Shown: positions 53,528-54,355 of the stretch, piece by piece
Layout of the letters: each line of letters opens with the position of its first letter
How positions within the stretch are numbered: the first letter of the stretch is position 1
Assembly: GCA_035328465.1 (NCBI GenBank)
Contig: DAOLIQ010000014.1
Span: 1-54,355 of the forward strand
Direction of reading: 5' to 3'
Source of the DNA: JADJEI01 sp035328465
GTDB lineage: Bacteria; Bacteroidota; Ignavibacteria; Ignavibacteriales; Ignavibacteriaceae
Length of the DNA stretch: 54,355 nucleotides
The notes under the pieces: model-generated
What the model was told of the DNA's origin: nothing
The model's input: the letters and a program-made list of their open reading frames with translations, nothing else
The model's database searches: none
Made by a program: the position numbers and the translations under genes

Positions 53528-54355
53528 ATGAACTTTGTCACCATCCTTGGTCCTACCGCAACAGGTAAAACAAAATTAGCTGCTCAACTCGCTTTTCATT
53601 TTAACGGCGAAATTATTTCCGCCGACTCCCGTCAGGTTTATCGCTCAATGAATATCGGAACCGGAAAAGATTATGATGACTATTTTGTTAAGGCAGGGAT
53701 GATACCTTATCATCTTGTTGATGTTTGTGAACCTCAGGATGAATTCAGCGTATTCGATTTTCAAGATTTATTCTATAAAACTTTTGATGGCATTGTTTCG
53801 AGGGAAAAACTCCCCTTTCTTGTAGGAGGAACCGGAATGTATCTTAGTTCGGTAATTCAAAATTATAAAATGAAAAAAATTAGTTTTAATTCTGAAGCTA
53901 AAAATGAACTTGAACAAATAAGTATTGATGAACTTCGTCAGTTACTTTTAACAACTTCCGGTAATCTCCACAATACAACCGACTTAATTGATAAAGAAAG
54001 AATTATCAAAGCTATTATCATTAATCAAAGCAATGATAAGCCGCTGTTGATATCCAAACAACTCTCTTCTTTAGTAATCGGAATAGCTCCACCTCGATCT
54101 GAAATAAAAAAAAGAATCACCCGCCGGCTGGAAAAAAGATTAAGTGAAGGTATGGTTGATGAAGTAAAAAATCTTTTAGAAAAAGGAATTACACCAGAAA
54201 GATTAAATTATTTTGGACTCGAGTACCGTTACATCAGTTTATATTTGACTGGAAAACTAAATTACAATGACATGTTTCAGAAGCTTAACAGCTCAATCCA
54301 TAATTTTGCAAAAAGACAAATGACGTGGTTTAGAAAAATGGAACGGGAAGGCGTT
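53528..54355 (+). CDS. miaA: tRNA dimethylallyltransferase, 3' end beyond window
   Basis: 276 codons visible of a protein usually about 300 residues, truncated by the window edge, not broken. P-loop GPTATGKTKLA at 8-18, SADSRQVYRSMNIGTGK near 33-49, FLVGGTGMYL near 98-107, and a C-terminal FAKRQMTWFRK near 262-272. It adds a dimethylallyl group to N6 of A37 in tRNAs reading UNN codons. Start ATG lies seven bases after the kinase-like stop. Confidence 0.95.
   Translation, partial: MNFVTILGPTATGKTKLAAQLAFHFNGEIISADSRQVYRSMNIGTGKDYDDYFVKAGMIPYHLVDVCEPQDEFSVFDFQDLFYKTFDGIVSREKLPFLVGGTGMYLSSVIQNYKMKKISFNSEAKNELEQISIDELRQLLLTTSGNLHNTTDLIDKERIIKAIIINQSNDKPLLISKQLSSLVIGIAPPRSEIKKRITRRLEKRLSEGMVDEVKNLLEKGITPERLNYFGLEYRYISLYLTGKLNYNDMFQKLNSSIHNFAKRQMTWFRKMEREGV

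Overview
The window looks like a chromosomal segment from a member of the Ignavibacteria / Bacteroidota-Chlorobi group. Evidence: AT-rich DNA; a secreted protein with a type IX secretion (T9SS) C-terminal sorting domain (NFPNPFNPST near its end); a PorV/PorQ-family outer-membrane protein; a TonB-dependent receptor with a carboxypeptidase-regulatory-like plug domain; a DUF5916 protein; and bacillithiol synthase BshA. Species assignment is inference. Nothing marks a phage, plasmid, integrase, IS element or CRISPR array; this is chromosome with dense operons and a scattering of short palindromic intergenic repeats.

Layout. 16-4915: minus-strand beta-CASP metallo-hydrolase, an NAD-binding oxidoreductase, a barrel-like protein and an M14 peptidase. 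5054-12198: plus-strand TerB-like protein, the threonine-degradation pair tdh-kbl, a macrodomain protein, a SurA-like foldase, and an SQR-like flavoprotein followed by an overlooked 48-aa basic protein. 12221-14549: minus-strand tRNA-Arg(CCT), a multi-pass membrane protein and alanine racemase. 14710-17352: DUF5916 protein. 17604-23976: a five-gene minus-strand carbohydrate operon (heparinase-II/III-like, PfkB kinase, RmlD-like reductase, GH13 amylase, HAD phosphatase). 24073-29385: a plus-strand chain of M28 lipoprotein, bshA, DNPH1-like, unknown, RsmF-like methyltransferase and ArsC-like protein. 29505-33557: sialate-O-acetylesterase, and glnA with an Lrp/AsnC regulator directly upstream.

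33691-39306 is the most distinctive region. A minus-strand cassette encodes a NodU/CmcH-type carbamoyltransferase, an SxtJ-family membrane protein, a 52-aa DUF5989 membrane protein, a 54-aa lysine-rich protein and a GT2 glycosyltransferase. Divergently, an SGNH hydrolase with an N-terminal membrane anchor and C-terminal TPRs appears to start at ATT. I read this as a membrane-linked carbamoylation/glycan-modification system whose substrate is unknown.

39488-50187 is a minus-strand surface operon: SurA-like foldase, TonB receptor, a 1.2-kDa-residue-scale (about 1225 aa) secreted protein with calcium-loop-like repeats, a PorV-family barrel and a T9SS-sorted protein with CBM-like sandwiches. 50490-51974 holds ECF sigma factor, zinc anti-sigma factor, FmdB zinc ribbon and a rhodanese lipoprotein. 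Divergently, 52105 onward carries a cNMP-binding/HATPase chimera followed by miaA, cut by the window edge.

Several genes probably use TTG, GTG or ATT starts; these are flagged in their entries. No searches were run: family names come from recognising motifs, and repeat, promoter and terminator calls were made by eye.
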